Positions 8,269-17,224 of a stretch of 64,000 bases of DNA are shown here, one piece after another. How positions within the stretch are numbered: position 1 is the first letter of the stretch; each line of letters begins with the position of its first letter. Source of the stretch: Haladaptatus cibarius D43 (GTDB lineage Archaea > Halobacteriota > Halobacteria > Halobacteriales > Haladaptataceae); the NCBI RefSeq assembly GCF_000710615.1, contig NZ_JDTH01000002.1, positions 1,728,082-1,792,081 on the forward strand, in the 5' to 3' direction. The notes below the pieces were generated by a model, which did not search any database, was not told the DNA's origin, and saw nothing but the letters and a program-made list of their open reading frames with translations. A program made the translations under genes and the position numbers.

Positions 8269-8448
8269 ATGGCTTCCGCACCGACCGGCAACGACGAGTC
8301 CGTGTTCGACCAGTTTCTCACCGACCGTGGTCACGAGACAGAACGAGTAGACTGGGAGCAGGAGTATAACAAAAAGCAGTGCCCGGAGTGCGGCGGACTC
8401 CACGAAATGGCCGCAACTGAATGCACAGTTTGCGGGTGGAATTCGTAG
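8269..8448 (+). CDS. small zinc-ribbon protein
   Basis: A 59-residue protein ending in a paired zinc ribbon, CPECGGLHEMAATECTVCGW, preceded by a short acidic helix (DESVFDQFLTDRGHETERVDWE). This layout matches small haloarchaeal zinc-finger proteins, whose functions are mostly regulatory or unknown. The frame is open to 8161, but ATG 8269 begins the conserved-looking MASAPTGNDE. It follows cca by 108 nt on the same strand and converges on the EamA transporter gene. Confidence 0.75.
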   Translation: MASAPTGNDESVFDQFLTDRGHETERVDWEQEYNKKQCPECGGLHEMAATECTVCGWNS

Positions 8449-8484
8449 ACAGTAGAAACAGGAGACAGCAAACGGAAACCGCGC

Positions 8485-9381
8485 TCACAGCGCGGTGATG
8501 ATTCCAGCACCGACAACGACCAACAATGCGCCCGCAACGATTCCGCGGGTCACTCGTTCTACGTCCCTGAGCAGAAAGTACGCAAAGAGCGTCGTGAACA
8601 GCGGCGCGGTTCCAGTTAGGGGGTCAACGATGGCGGCCCGGCCTTCAGGGAGCGCCAACGCGGAAAACAGCGACAGCAGTGCGACCGCGGTGAGCAGACC
8701 GCTCACCGCGAACAGCCAGTACGTTCGCTTCGGTGCGGAGAGCACGCCACGACGATTTCTGGCGATAGCATAGCCCCCTAATGCGACCAGTGCCGCGGTT
8801 TCGTTCAGTGTAACCGCTTCGAGAGCGGTTGCCTGCGTCGTCTCCAGTCCGAATCGTCGAACCACGTTTCCGATCGCGAACGCCGCCGCGGCGACGAGTG
8901 GAAACGATAGCTCGTAGGGTTCCCACCCGGCAAGGTCGCCACCTTTGGCTAGCGCGAGAACTGCAAGTCCCGCGACGAGCACGAGAATCCCAACAGCGGT
9001 TGCGAGCGAAAGCGGTTCGTCGAGAGCGAACACGGCCAGCGTCGCCGAAAAGAGCGGTCGTGCACTGACTCCGGCGTTGTTGACGCTCGCGCCGACGCGC
9101 CGGACACCACCGAATGCGGCCAGTCGGCCAACCGCAGTTCCGACGAATTCCGCGAAGAGGAAGATGCCGATGGTCGAGTGGGAGAGGTCGGAAAGCGGGT
9201 TTCCGCCTTCCAGTACGACGAGCGCAAGCCAGAAAACGGCGGTGTCAACGATGACGACGACCAGTGACGCTTGGAGTGAGTCGCCACCCTCGGCCATCGC
9301 TCGCTTGGAGACGATAGGTTCGAATCCCCAGAGAAGGGCCGGGACGAGCGAAAGGAGGTACACCTCGACGGGAATCGCCAT
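8485..9381 (-). CDS. EamA/DMT-family transporter
   Basis: A member of the drug/metabolite transporter superfamily: 298 residues with ten predicted membrane helices arranged as two EamA repeats. The first begins LLSLVPALLWGFEPIVSKRAM; the second begins PLVAAAAFAIGNVVRRFGLE. The substrate is unknown; relatives export amino acids, nucleosides or other metabolites. ATG 9381 (MAIPVEVYLL) is chosen because it directly precedes the first helix; an in-frame ATG at 9423 would add 14 residues. It shares the 9382-9477 intergenic region, with TATA-like ATATACTATCATA near 9440, with the divergent zinc-finger gene. Confidence 0.85.
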   Translation of the reverse strand: MAIPVEVYLLSLVPALLWGFEPIVSKRAMAEGGDSLQASLVVVIVDTAVFWLALVVLEGGNPLSDLSHSTIGIFLFAEFVGTAVGRLAAFGGVRRVGASVNNAGVSARPLFSATLAVFALDEPLSLATAVGILVLVAGLAVLALAKGGDLAGWEPYELSFPLVAAAAFAIGNVVRRFGLETTQATALEAVTLNETAALVALGGYAIARNRRGVLSAPKRTYWLFAVSGLLTAVALLSLFSALALPEGRAAIVDPLTGTAPLFTTLFAYFLLRDVERVTRGIVAGALLVVVGAGIITAL

Positions 9382-9477
9382 TATAGAAACGTTTCCACTC
9401 GTCGGCATAACTGCCGCGCTCATCCAGATGTCGTCAGAAATATACTATCATATTCCACATTCATAATCGAGGAGAAA

Positions 9478-9636
9478 ATGCCAGAGTGTCAGAACTGCGA
9501 TTCGTTCGTGACGGCGACGTATGCACGAGTGTTCACGCCACCGGGGGTCGAAAATCCGCGCGTCTGCCCGAACTGCGAGGACAAAATCCGGGACGGTTCC
9601 GAGGTACGCAAGGCGCGTTCGACGCGCAGCGCCTGA
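9478..9636 (+). CDS. 52-residue zinc-finger protein (DUF7563-like)
   Basis: Starts at ATG 9478 behind a purine-rich Shine-Dalgarno stretch (GAGGAGAAA) and ends at TGA 9634-9636. The product has two CxxC knuckles, CQNC at residues 4-7 and CPNC at 30-33, around the core VTATYARVFTPPGVENP, with a basic tail. The pattern fits the haloarchaeal DUF7563 family as I know it; the function is unknown, probably nucleic-acid binding or regulatory. It lies 63 nt upstream of the helicase gene on the same strand. Confidence 0.75.
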   Translation: MPECQNCDSFVTATYARVFTPPGVENPRVCPNCEDKIRDGSEVRKARSTRSA

Positions 9637-9699
9637 GACGAAACAGCCGTCAGTCCGATTCACGTCGTTTTATACGTCCCCATCACCTGTGGTGGTGTA

Positions 9700-11541
9700 A
9701 TGACTATGCCAACGGCAGAGACTGACGCGAAAGTAACTCGGTTGTTCGGTGGACCGGGAAGCGGTAAAACCACCGAACTCCTCGACCGAGTCGAGGACAT
9801 CCTTTCGAAGGACGAGGTCACGGTAAACGACCTTCTCGTCGTCTCCTACACCCGTGCGGCGGCAAACGAGGTTCGAGAGCGACTCGCGGAACGACTGGAC
9901 GTAGACCCTCGCTCGCTCCAAGGAAACGTCTGTACGATGCACGCGAAAGCCTACGAACTGCTCAATCTCTCTCGCGGCGACGTCGTCGGCGAGAAACAGA
10001 AAAAGGAATTTTGCGAGGATTTTGGGCTGGAGTACGAAGACGAGTACAGCGGCAAGGGTCGCAGGACGGCACGCTCCACGACGCTCGGAAACAAGATTAT
10101 CGCAACTTCTCAGTGGCTTCAGCGAACCCGCCGCGACGTTGCCGACTGGTACGACGTTCCGTTTCAGTGGGACGTCGAGACGGTTCGACTGCCACCCGAA
10201 ATCGACCCAAACTCGCAGGAAGGAAACAAATACACCCCGACATGGCCGAGCAGTGACGACCGATTCGACGTTCCAGAGGCCATTCGAGGCTGGCGGAAGT
10301 ACAAAGGTGACGAAGGACTCGTCGGCTTCGCCGACATGCTCGAACGCGTCAAACAGCGTTCGCTTCTCCCCAGCGTCGATTATCTCGTTATCGACGAGTT
10401 TCAGGACATCACCCGACTCCAGTTCGACATCTACGAGGAGTGGAAACCCCACATGGAGAACGTCCTCATCGCGGGCGACGACGACCAGGTCGTCTACGCA
10501 TGGCAGGGCGCAGACCCGAAACTGCTCCTGCAAGAGGGCGGCGAAGACGTTATTCTCGACACCTCCTACCGTCTCCCCTCCCGCGTTCTCAAAGTCGTCC
10601 AGCAGGAGGTAGACCACATCGACGAGCGACAGGAGAAAAACCTCAAACCACGGAAAGAGGGCGGCACCGTCGAGGCAGTCGAGAGTCCGTCGATGTTAGA
10701 CCTCGTGCGAAACGTTCGGTACACGATAAGCGAGTTCGACGGCACCGCAATGGTGCTGTTCCGCGCCCGCTACCAGATGTTCCGGTTCATCGACGAGTTC
10801 ATCGACGAGGGAATGCCGTTCCGCACCCTCACCGACCAGCGGATGTGGACGGATAGGCTGAACCAGTACGTCGATGCAGTCGAACAAATCGAGGAAGACG
10901 AACCAATCGACGGTCTGCAAGCGCGCAGACTCGCGGACATGCTCGCGGATTCCACGTTCGGTTCGAACGACCGCGACGAGATGTTCGACGCCATCGACGA
11001 GCGCAAGGAAGAGAAAGACGTGGACGACCTCACCGAACTGGAGTTCGACGGGGATTTCGTCCGGGACTTCGCGCCGTTCATGCCCGGCCCGGAATCGGCG
11101 TCCGACATGGTTCGGAAAGTAACTAGCTATCAGAAACGGTCGATGAACGCCTACTTCATGGGCAAATATCAAGGGATGGAGCGCGACCGCATCCGTATCG
11201 GTACCATCCACAGCGCGAAAGGTCGTGAAGCAGACCACGTGTTCGTCGCCACCGACTTGACCGAAAAAGTGGTCGAGCAGATGGCTGCGACCGTGGAAAA
11301 CGACGGTATCGACCTTCCCGGCGTGGACGAATTTACGGCGAGTACTGACCCGGTTCCAGTCCTCACCGACAACGAACGCCGCGTCTTCTACGTCGGCATG
11401 AGTCGCGCCCGCGAGCGCCTTGTTCTTATGGAAAACCTCGTCAGCGGCGCGCCGACGCTCGAACTAGACGTGCTGTTGTTCAACGAACCGAACGAGCAGT
11501 CGGTTGACGACATCCTCGACCAAGAACTCGAAGCGCAGTAG
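9700..11541 (+). CDS. UvrD/Rep-family superfamily I DNA helicase
   Basis: ATP-dependent 3'-5' DNA helicase of the UvrD/PcrA type, expected in DNA repair or replication restart. The 613-residue product shows motif I GGPGSGKT (residues 17-24), motif Ia SYTRAAANEVRERL, motif II VIDEFQD, motif III AGDDDQVVYAWQGA, motif IV YRLPSRVL, motif V TIHSAKGREADHVF and motif VI FYVGMSRARERL. It is shorter than bacterial UvrD (about 720 residues), as is common in haloarchaea. ATG 9700 or 9706 may be used. A short hairpin with a T-rich tail follows the stop. Confidence 0.93.
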   Translation: MTMPTAETDAKVTRLFGGPGSGKTTELLDRVEDILSKDEVTVNDLLVVSYTRAAANEVRERLAERLDVDPRSLQGNVCTMHAKAYELLNLSRGDVVGEKQKKEFCEDFGLEYEDEYSGKGRRTARSTTLGNKIIATSQWLQRTRRDVADWYDVPFQWDVETVRLPPEIDPNSQEGNKYTPTWPSSDDRFDVPEAIRGWRKYKGDEGLVGFADMLERVKQRSLLPSVDYLVIDEFQDITRLQFDIYEEWKPHMENVLIAGDDDQVVYAWQGADPKLLLQEGGEDVILDTSYRLPSRVLKVVQQEVDHIDERQEKNLKPRKEGGTVEAVESPSMLDLVRNVRYTISEFDGTAMVLFRARYQMFRFIDEFIDEGMPFRTLTDQRMWTDRLNQYVDAVEQIEEDEPIDGLQARRLADMLADSTFGSNDRDEMFDAIDERKEEKDVDDLTELEFDGDFVRDFAPFMPGPESASDMVRKVTSYQKRSMNAYFMGKYQGMERDRIRIGTIHSAKGREADHVFVATDLTEKVVEQMAATVENDGIDLPGVDEFTASTDPVPVLTDNERRVFYVGMSRARERLVLMENLVSGAPTLELDVLLFNEPNEQSVDDILDQELEAQ

Positions 11542-11543
11542 GC

Positions 11544-11572
11544 GAGAACACAGAGTTCTCATTTCGTCTTTT
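11544..11572 (+). terminator. weak hairpin terminator after the helicase gene
   Basis: GAGAAC and GTTCTC form a 6-bp stem around ACAGA, followed by the T-rich ATTTCGTCTTTT. It sits 3 nt after the helicase stop codon and before the next gene on the same strand, so it may only partly terminate. Confidence 0.45.
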
Positions 11573-11616
11573 CCGATACCCGTGCATTGATACCGTCAGC
11601 CGGTGGAATAGATTTG

Positions 11617-13128
11617 ATGGCAACTTCCGAACAAGAAGCTCACTCCACTTACGACGAACTCGAAACCAGAATCAAGCGAATTGCCAACATCGGAAACGCG
11701 ACGGGAATTCTCTACTGGGACCAGCAGACAAAGATGCCCGAAGAGGGTACACCAGCGCGCGCAAAACAACTTTCGGCGCTCCAGTCGATTACGCACGAAC
11801 TGCTGACCGAGGAGCGAACCGGCGAGTTGTTAGACGAACTCGAAAGCGAAGAACTGGACGACGAGCAGTCGGCGGTCGTCCGCGAAATCCGGCGACAGTA
11901 CGACCGGGCAATCGACGTTCCCAGCGACCTCGTCACGGAAATCGCCGAGACGAGTAGCGAGGCCCAACCGGCGTGGCAGGAAGCGAAAGCGGAAGACGAG
12001 TTCGAGACGTTCGAACCGTATCTCGACCGACTGCGCGAACTCCAAATCGAGCGAGCGGAGCACATCGACGCCAACAAAGACCCATACGAGGTCATGTTCG
12101 AGGACGGCGAACCGTACCTCCAACTGTCTACCGTCGAGCGAATTTTCGACGAACTCCGCGACGGATTGGTTCCGCTCATCGAAGACATTCAAGAGAACGG
12201 CGCGGACATCGCGGACGATGCTTTTTCGGGACGCTACGACACAGACACGCAGGAGGAAGTCGCGCGAGCGGCGCTCGACACACTCGACTACGACTGGAAT
12301 CGCGGTCGTCTCGACACCGCGCCCCACCCGTTCATGTCGGGCACGCAGTTCGACGCTCGGGTGACGACGCGATACAACGAAAACGACCCAATCGGGTCGC
12401 TTACGGCGACGATTCACGAGTTCGGTCACGCGAGTTACCAACTCGGCCTGCGGGACGACGAGTACGGAACGCCGCTCGGCGATTCGCGGAGTTCGGGCAT
12501 CCACGAATCCCAATCCCGGTTCTGGGAGAACCACGTCGGTCGGACGAAGGCGTTCTGGGAACTGTTCCTCCCGACGTTCAAAGACCACTTCCCGCAGGCT
12601 GACGACGTGACCGTGGCGGAGGCCTACGAAGCCGTCAATCAGGTATTCACGGACAACATGATTCGCGTGGAGGCCGACGAACTCACCTACCACATGCACA
12701 TCATTCTGCGATCGGAAATCGAACAGGAGTTCGTCGGTGGCGAGTTGGACGTAGAGGAGATTCCGGCCCGCTGGAACGAACTCATGGACGACTACCTCGG
12801 CGTCGTCCCGGAAACCGACTCGGAAGGCTGTTTGCAGGACATTCACTGGACGAGTCGATTCGGCGGCTTCCAGAATTACACGGTCGGCAGTGTCTTCGCG
12901 GCCCAACTCTGGGCGACCATCGAAGAAGAAATCGACGACCCGATGGAGCGCATTCGAGAGGGCGACTTCGCCCCAATCCGCGACTGGTTGACCGAGAACA
13001 TCCACCAGCAGGGGCAGACGTACACGACGGACGACCTCATCGAGGAAGCAACCGGCGAACCGCTCACCGCCGACTACTTCTTGGAGTACGTTGAGGAGAA
13101 GTACAGCGACATCTACGATTTGGACTAA
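11617..13128 (+). CDS. M32-family metallo-carboxypeptidase (copy 1)
   Basis: Thermostable-carboxypeptidase-like enzyme that removes C-terminal residues from peptides in the cytoplasm. The 503-residue product from ATG 11617 carries the zinc motif HEFGH (in TIHEFGHASYQLG), the family motif HPFMSGTQFDARVTTRY before it, HESQSRFWENHVGR after it and the C-terminal GCLQDIHW. No signal peptide. The in-frame TTG at 11587 is unlikely to be the start. A closely similar paralogue with the same length lies at 33763-35274 on the other strand. Confidence 0.95.
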   Translation: MATSEQEAHSTYDELETRIKRIANIGNATGILYWDQQTKMPEEGTPARAKQLSALQSITHELLTEERTGELLDELESEELDDEQSAVVREIRRQYDRAIDVPSDLVTEIAETSSEAQPAWQEAKAEDEFETFEPYLDRLRELQIERAEHIDANKDPYEVMFEDGEPYLQLSTVERIFDELRDGLVPLIEDIQENGADIADDAFSGRYDTDTQEEVARAALDTLDYDWNRGRLDTAPHPFMSGTQFDARVTTRYNENDPIGSLTATIHEFGHASYQLGLRDDEYGTPLGDSRSSGIHESQSRFWENHVGRTKAFWELFLPTFKDHFPQADDVTVAEAYEAVNQVFTDNMIRVEADELTYHMHIILRSEIEQEFVGGELDVEEIPARWNELMDDYLGVVPETDSEGCLQDIHWTSRFGGFQNYTVGSVFAAQLWATIEEEIDDPMERIREGDFAPIRDWLTENIHQQGQTYTTDDLIEEATGEPLTADYFLEYVEEKYSDIYDLD

Positions 13129-13216
13129 GACGGCGTTTTGGCTGTAACTTCGATTGAGCGTTTGGATGTCCGTTTTTCGGAATCCGGCGAACGGATGTGT
13201 TCGGGGATTTCTCCGC

Positions 13217-13828
13217 TTAGGATTCGGTTGAGCGCAGTCGTTCCCGAAAAAATCCGACGAGACTACCGACGTACCCGGTTCCCCAAATTGCCACGATGAG
13301 CGCACCGACCGTATTGAATATCATGTCGGTAACGATGTCATCAACGCCATAAACAGTAATTAGCCCGCCAAGAGCGAACTCCAAAATCTCCCAAAAGATA
13401 CCCATCGCGAGGACGAAAACGACGATGAATATCGTTCGAAACTCCGATGGAACGTCGATAGCATCGGAATGAAGTTCTAACGCGCGGAAAGACGCATAGC
13501 CAATTCCTGCGACAATCGTCGCCGAAACGGTGTGTGTCACCTCGTCGTACCACTGATATTGTGAATACAGGCTCAGTGAGCCAGCGGTGTGGAGAATCAT
13601 CGCGATGGTAATCCAGAGAACGAGTCCTGCATCCATCGCATAGCCATACTCCCGGCGGAGGATTGCCGGAAAGAGTGTTACGCCAAGCGCAATACCCGAG
13701 GTTATGGTCATCGACAGTTGTCCCGTCGTCAATCCGAAGACGAGGAACCCAAACAACACTCCTTGCAGAACGCGTACGATGACTCGTTCCTGCGAATCCG
13801 ACAGTCCCAGCGTGTCGGCTATCGTCAT
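13217..13828 (-). CDS. multi-pass membrane protein, DUF2238/YjdF-like
   Basis: A 203-residue protein from ATG 13828 with about six hydrophobic helices. It has a DEVTHTVSATIVAGIGY segment and FWEILEFALGG, a combination typical of the YjdF/DUF2238 membrane family of unknown function. The polar residues inside the helices (D, H, T, E) are the likely conserved positions. It overlaps the stop of the upstream gene by four bases (ATGA), which indicates translational coupling in a two-gene operon. Family assignment is moderately sure. Confidence 0.7.
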   Translation of the reverse strand: MTIADTLGLSDSQERVIVRVLQGVLFGFLVFGLTTGQLSMTITSGIALGVTLFPAILRREYGYAMDAGLVLWITIAMILHTAGSLSLYSQYQWYDEVTHTVSATIVAGIGYASFRALELHSDAIDVPSEFRTIFIVVFVLAMGIFWEILEFALGGLITVYGVDDIVTDMIFNTVGALIVAIWGTGYVGSLVGFFRERLRSTES

Positions 13829-14412
13829 TCTGTTTCCGTATTCGATGAGTGGTTGACGGCTCCCACGGGTTCGAATCTCCCGAAGAACCAACAAAAGAAT
13901 CCGCCGACTACGAATCCGACGACGGTGACGTGAACCATCTCGTTTTGCAGTTCGGTTTGCGAACGAAGAAACATCGTCTCAAACCACGAATCGGAAACGA
14001 ACTGGGCGATAATCCAGAGTGCCTCTATCGCCATCGTAGTCAAAACTCCAAAGCCGACAACGAACCAACTACTCAGTTCGACGGCTGTAAACACGTCGAT
14101 CTCGACGACGATAACGAATGCGAGCGCCGCGATTGCAAAATAACCTGCAATTTCAGGGTGTAATCCAGTCGCTAGAGCAACCACAGCGATAGCAGCGACG
14201 GACAGGACTGGCCACGAAATCAGTGCCGTCCAGTCGCGGGCTACCAGTGGTGGTAACGATGCCACGATGACGACGAATAGCGCGAAGCAGCCCCAAAGCA
14301 TAACGTTCGTGAGGAAACTCGTGATTGCCCCGAGAATGACTGTTCCTATCATCGTCCACCCCACGATAGCATTCACTCGTTTGCTGGTAACGAGTCGGTC
14401 GAGCGCCATCAT
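13825..14412 (-). CDS. multi-pass membrane protein coupled to the YjdF-like gene
   Basis: A 195-residue protein starting at tandem ATG codons (14412 or 14409), with about six hydrophobic segments. These include GWTMIGTVILGAITSFLTNVM, LISWPVLSVAAIAVVALATGL and a C-terminal VTVVGFVVGGFFCWFFG. A short acidic loop EIDVFTAVE lies mid-protein. Similar size and topology to its downstream neighbour suggest a heteromeric membrane complex or an old duplication; that is inference. I recognise no named family. Its stop codon overlaps the next start. Confidence 0.65.
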   Translation of the reverse strand: MMALDRLVTSKRVNAIVGWTMIGTVILGAITSFLTNVMLWGCFALFVVIVASLPPLVARDWTALISWPVLSVAAIAVVALATGLHPEIAGYFAIAALAFVIVVEIDVFTAVELSSWFVVGFGVLTTMAIEALWIIAQFVSDSWFETMFLRSQTELQNEMVHVTVVGFVVGGFFCWFFGRFEPVGAVNHSSNTETE

Positions 14413-14544
14413 CCGTCCGTTTGAGGCAGTAGCAGTTAAAACTGTTATCTACCTGTAGCGGTTCAAGGGTAGAACGTCCGCACTGGTCTGCATTTTAGCC
14501 TCCAAAACGGGGGCGAGTATCGTCCTCTCAGTGAATCTACCGCG

Positions 14545-14790
14545 TCACTCTTTTTCGTCGTCGTCGGTTTTAGCAACGGTTCCGACCACTTTTTTCGCCG
14601 CACTGGCCGGAATGTCTTCGGGGGTCGTCAACCATTCGCGGAGGAACACCATCAGCACGGCGATGGCGACGAACGCCCCGCCGAGAAGCGTCTGTCCGGC
14701 GATGAGGCGTTCGATACCGAGGAGTCCGATGGGGAGCGCGAACACCAGCGTCGCCGCCAGACTCACGGTGTCGAGAATACCGAGTTTCAT
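14545..14790 (-). CDS. small two-helix membrane protein (DUF7533-like)
   Basis: An 81-residue protein from ATG 14790 (MKLGILDTVSL). It has two membrane helices, roughly residues 8-29 and 37-54, then a cytoplasmic tail with REWLTTPEDIPASAAKKVV and an acidic-lysine end. This architecture is frequent in haloarchaea and fits DUF7533 as I remember it; the function is unknown. It is divergent from riboflavin synthase, with 123 nt between the start codons. Confidence 0.65.
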   Translation of the reverse strand: MKLGILDTVSLAATLVFALPIGLLGIERLIAGQTLLGGAFVAIAVLMVFLREWLTTPEDIPASAAKKVVGTVAKTDDDEKE

Positions 14791-14913
14791 ACCGCTTCTA
14801 TCCAACGACCGATTAAAAGTGCGACGCCACGGCGCTGGGTCGGTACCACGACAACCCCGCACCGACACCGCGTTCCGGAACGGTTTTCAACCGTCCGGCG
14901 TCACAGTTCTGTT

Positions 14914-15501
14914 ATGTTTACCGGAATCGTTGCGGAGGCTGGCGAGGTTCGTCGCGTCGAGGACGCGGAGGGCGGGCGACGACTGACAATTGCGGGGGAC
15001 GAAGCCCTCGCGGATGTCGAACACGGCGCGAGTATCAGCGTAAACGGCGCGTGCCTGACCGTCGAGGAGTTCGACGCCGAAACGTTCGAGGTGTTTCTGG
15101 CCGAGGAAACACTTTCGAAAACGTATCTCGGTGAGGTACGAGAGGGCGACGTCGTCAATCTAGAGCGGGCACTGCGGGCGGACGCGCGACTGGATGGCCA
15201 TTTCGTCCAAGGGCACGTCGATACGACGACAGAGGTCGTTGACGTTCGACAAGTCGGCGAGGATTGGGAGTACGAGTTTGTGATTCCGGACGGTTTCGGT
15301 CAGTACATCGTGAACAAGGGGTCGGTCGCGCTGGACGGCATCAGTCTCACAGTGGCCGAAAAAGGCGAGGACACGTTCACAGTGGCCATCATCCCGACGA
15401 CGCGCGACGTGACGAACCTCTCCGACAAAGGCTCCGGCGACCCGGTTCACCTCGAAGTAGACGTGCTGGCGAAGTATGCAGAACAACTGCTGGCCGAATA
15501 G
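14914..15501 (+). CDS. ribE: riboflavin synthase, alpha-chain (bacterial trimeric) type
   Basis: Converts two 6,7-dimethyl-8-ribityllumazine molecules to riboflavin plus a pyrimidine, the last step of riboflavin synthesis. The 195-residue product has the two lumazine-binding repeats: MFTGIVAEAGEV with SINGACLTVE-like text (here SVNGACLTVEEF) near residues 48-59, then QGHVD near residue 101 and the second-repeat GSVALDGISLTV. Many archaea use an unrelated pentameric enzyme, while haloarchaea carry this bacterial kind. No other rib gene is adjacent. Confidence 0.95.
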   Translation: MFTGIVAEAGEVRRVEDAEGGRRLTIAGDEALADVEHGASISVNGACLTVEEFDAETFEVFLAEETLSKTYLGEVREGDVVNLERALRADARLDGHFVQGHVDTTTEVVDVRQVGEDWEYEFVIPDGFGQYIVNKGSVALDGISLTVAEKGEDTFTVAIIPTTRDVTNLSDKGSGDPVHLEVDVLAKYAEQLLAE

Positions 15502-15526
15502 GGCTGGCGGAATAGGGCAGACGGAG

Positions 15527-16687
15527 CTACTTTCGGTCGTATCCGAACGGATCGTCGTCCCAAATCGAGTCGGTCTCGTCCGCTGAATCGTTCGAATCGT
15601 CGGTTTCGGCGGTGTTTAGTTCGCTGACCTCTGCACCGTCAACCATTTTCCTCTTTTCGCCCGTTCGTCCAGTTTCTGCGACTTGACTGCCCTCACCGAC
15701 GCCGAAGGTTACCGAATCGTGGTGGCCCGTTTGTTCGTACAGGTCGCGGTAGCGGTCGAGTTTCCGATAGAGTAGATAGCCGAAAAAGCCGTCGTAGATG
15801 AAGACGAAGACGATGTAGGCCATCACGGGCGTGACTGATGGATACACTAACGACGCCAGACCGGGGACGAACCCGACCAACGTGTTGTACGTGGCGTGGA
15901 TGACCGCCGCGATGAACAGACCCTTGACGACGATTGGCCCGGCGTTTTCGCGATTGAACTTCGCCAGTCCGAGGTAGTAGCCCGCGAAGGCAGAGTAGAT
16001 GACGTGGCCCGGCCCGGCAAACAACCGAAAAACGGCGGTCTGCCCGGCTTGCAAGAGTGGGTCGGTGCCCGAGGAGTCAAGCACCCCCTGACTGATGTAG
16101 AGGGCGTTCTCGATGGTTGCAAAGCCTAGTCCGGCCATCGCGCCGTACACCGCACCGTCAATGACGGCGTCGAATCGGTCGCTCCGAAAGGCGAACAGGC
16201 GTACCGCGAGCAACTTCACGGTTTCCTCGATTGGCCCGACGACGATGTAGAAAAACAGCGCCGACCCGACGAGCGGAATCCACGAGAACAGCGGTTGCGT
16301 GTAGGAGTTGAAAATCGCCGCGAATCCGGCGAACAGCACGCCGAGGAGGAACGTTCCAACGAGGAGCGGGAGCGGTTCGGACATCGTCACGTCGGCGTGC
16401 CAGATGTAGGCCGCGAGGGCGAACGCGGGGACGACCGAAAGGAGAACGAACACTGCGACCCATGGGTTGGATGGGTCGGTTATCGCCGCGAGCCCTCCGA
16501 GTGCGAACTGCACGAGGAGAATCGCAATTGCGAGGAGAATAATGAATGCCCGCGCCGAGGCGACGAGTAGTCCGTAGAATTTCGTGGCGAACCAGTCCAA
16601 ACGCGACCGTTCTTCCCACGTCGCAATGTCGTACAAATCGACCGAGTCGTCGGTTCCGCGAGCGACAGGGTCACGATTCTCGTCCAT
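15527..16687 (-). CDS. PrsW-family intramembrane metalloprotease
   Basis: A 386-residue membrane protein related to PrsW (PF13367), the protease that cuts anti-sigma factors in bacteria; the archaeal substrates are unknown. The core has the glutamate pair in GPIEETVKLLAVR, the histidine in GHVIYSAFAGYYLG, and HATYNTLVGFVPG. About eight membrane helices lie between residues 45 and 300. A long hydrophilic acidic tail (about 75 residues, ending DDDPFGYDRK) follows. ATG 16687 (MDENRDPVAR) is preferred over the in-frame GTG at 16702. It converges on riboflavin synthase with 25 nt between. Confidence 0.85.
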   Translation of the reverse strand: MDENRDPVARGTDDSVDLYDIATWEERSRLDWFATKFYGLLVASARAFIILLAIAILLVQFALGGLAAITDPSNPWVAVFVLLSVVPAFALAAYIWHADVTMSEPLPLLVGTFLLGVLFAGFAAIFNSYTQPLFSWIPLVGSALFFYIVVGPIEETVKLLAVRLFAFRSDRFDAVIDGAVYGAMAGLGFATIENALYISQGVLDSSGTDPLLQAGQTAVFRLFAGPGHVIYSAFAGYYLGLAKFNRENAGPIVVKGLFIAAVIHATYNTLVGFVPGLASLVYPSVTPVMAYIVFVFIYDGFFGYLLYRKLDRYRDLYEQTGHHDSVTFGVGEGSQVAETGRTGEKRKMVDGAEVSELNTAETDDSNDSADETDSIWDDDPFGYDRK

Positions 16688-16817
16688 GGCGGGAGTTCGC
16701 ACGGGCAGAGAGTAAATCGTTCGGCAAGTAAACCTTAAACACCTTATATGAAATTATATACCATAAACAAATGTAGGGTTGCGTTTATTAGGGAGGACTG
16801 TCGATTCGTGACACACG

Positions 16818-17015
16818 ATGACACCCACGAGTCACAGCCGAGGAATTATGTACTCGGCACCGCCGAAAGAATCGACACGGAAAGACACACGAGAAGAGAA
16901 TAGCGAGGCAGTAGATGCCGAAGAAGTAGAGGTCGAGGACGACAGATGGGTGGATGAACAAATCACACCCGGCACCGACACGAACTGGACGGGTGCCATC
17001 CCCGCAGACGACTGA
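16818..17015 (+). CDS. possible small acidic protein
   Basis: A 65-codon frame from ATG 16818 (a second ATG at 16848 would give 55 residues), rich in Glu and Asp: AVDAEEVEVEDDRWVDE. TATA-like sequence is seen near 16745-16760 and a GGGAGG lies at 16789-16794. The composition fits haloarchaeal protein and not random frame, but no family is recognised. It precedes a structured intergenic element and fau-1 on the same strand. Confidence 0.4.
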   Translation: MTPTSHSRGIMYSAPPKESTRKDTREENSEAVDAEEVEVEDDRWVDEQITPGTDTNWTGAIPADD

Positions 17016-17072
17016 AGCAGACGGTTCCAGACCGACGACTGCGACACCGCCGACATCACGACGACCGACCTC

Positions 17073-17164
17073 GTCACGCTGAAAACCCCTGCACACCAAC
17101 CGGGAGGTATGACTCCCCAGCGCGACACGCTCGCCTCCCGCGCGACACTCGCTTTCAGCGTGAC
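17073..17164 (+). ncRNA. nested inverted repeat, possible structured RNA before fau-1
   Basis: GTCACGCTGAAA (17073-17084) pairs perfectly with TTTCAGCGTGAC (17153-17164). Inside it CGGGAGG (17101-17107) pairs with CCTCCCG (17134-17140), giving a closing 12-bp stem, internal loops, a 7-bp inner stem and a 26-nt apical loop. The imperfect repeat GCGCGACACgCTCGC / GCGCGACACTCGC lies within. It ends 60 nt before the FAU-1 start codon. It could be a small RNA, a 5'-UTR element read by FAU-1 itself or a relic of a small mobile repeat. Known families were not recognised. Confidence 0.45.
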
Positions 17165-17224
17165 AACCATCCGAACGCAGACCGCCCGAACACCAACCAC
17201 CCCCCGTTTTTCCGAACACCACCG

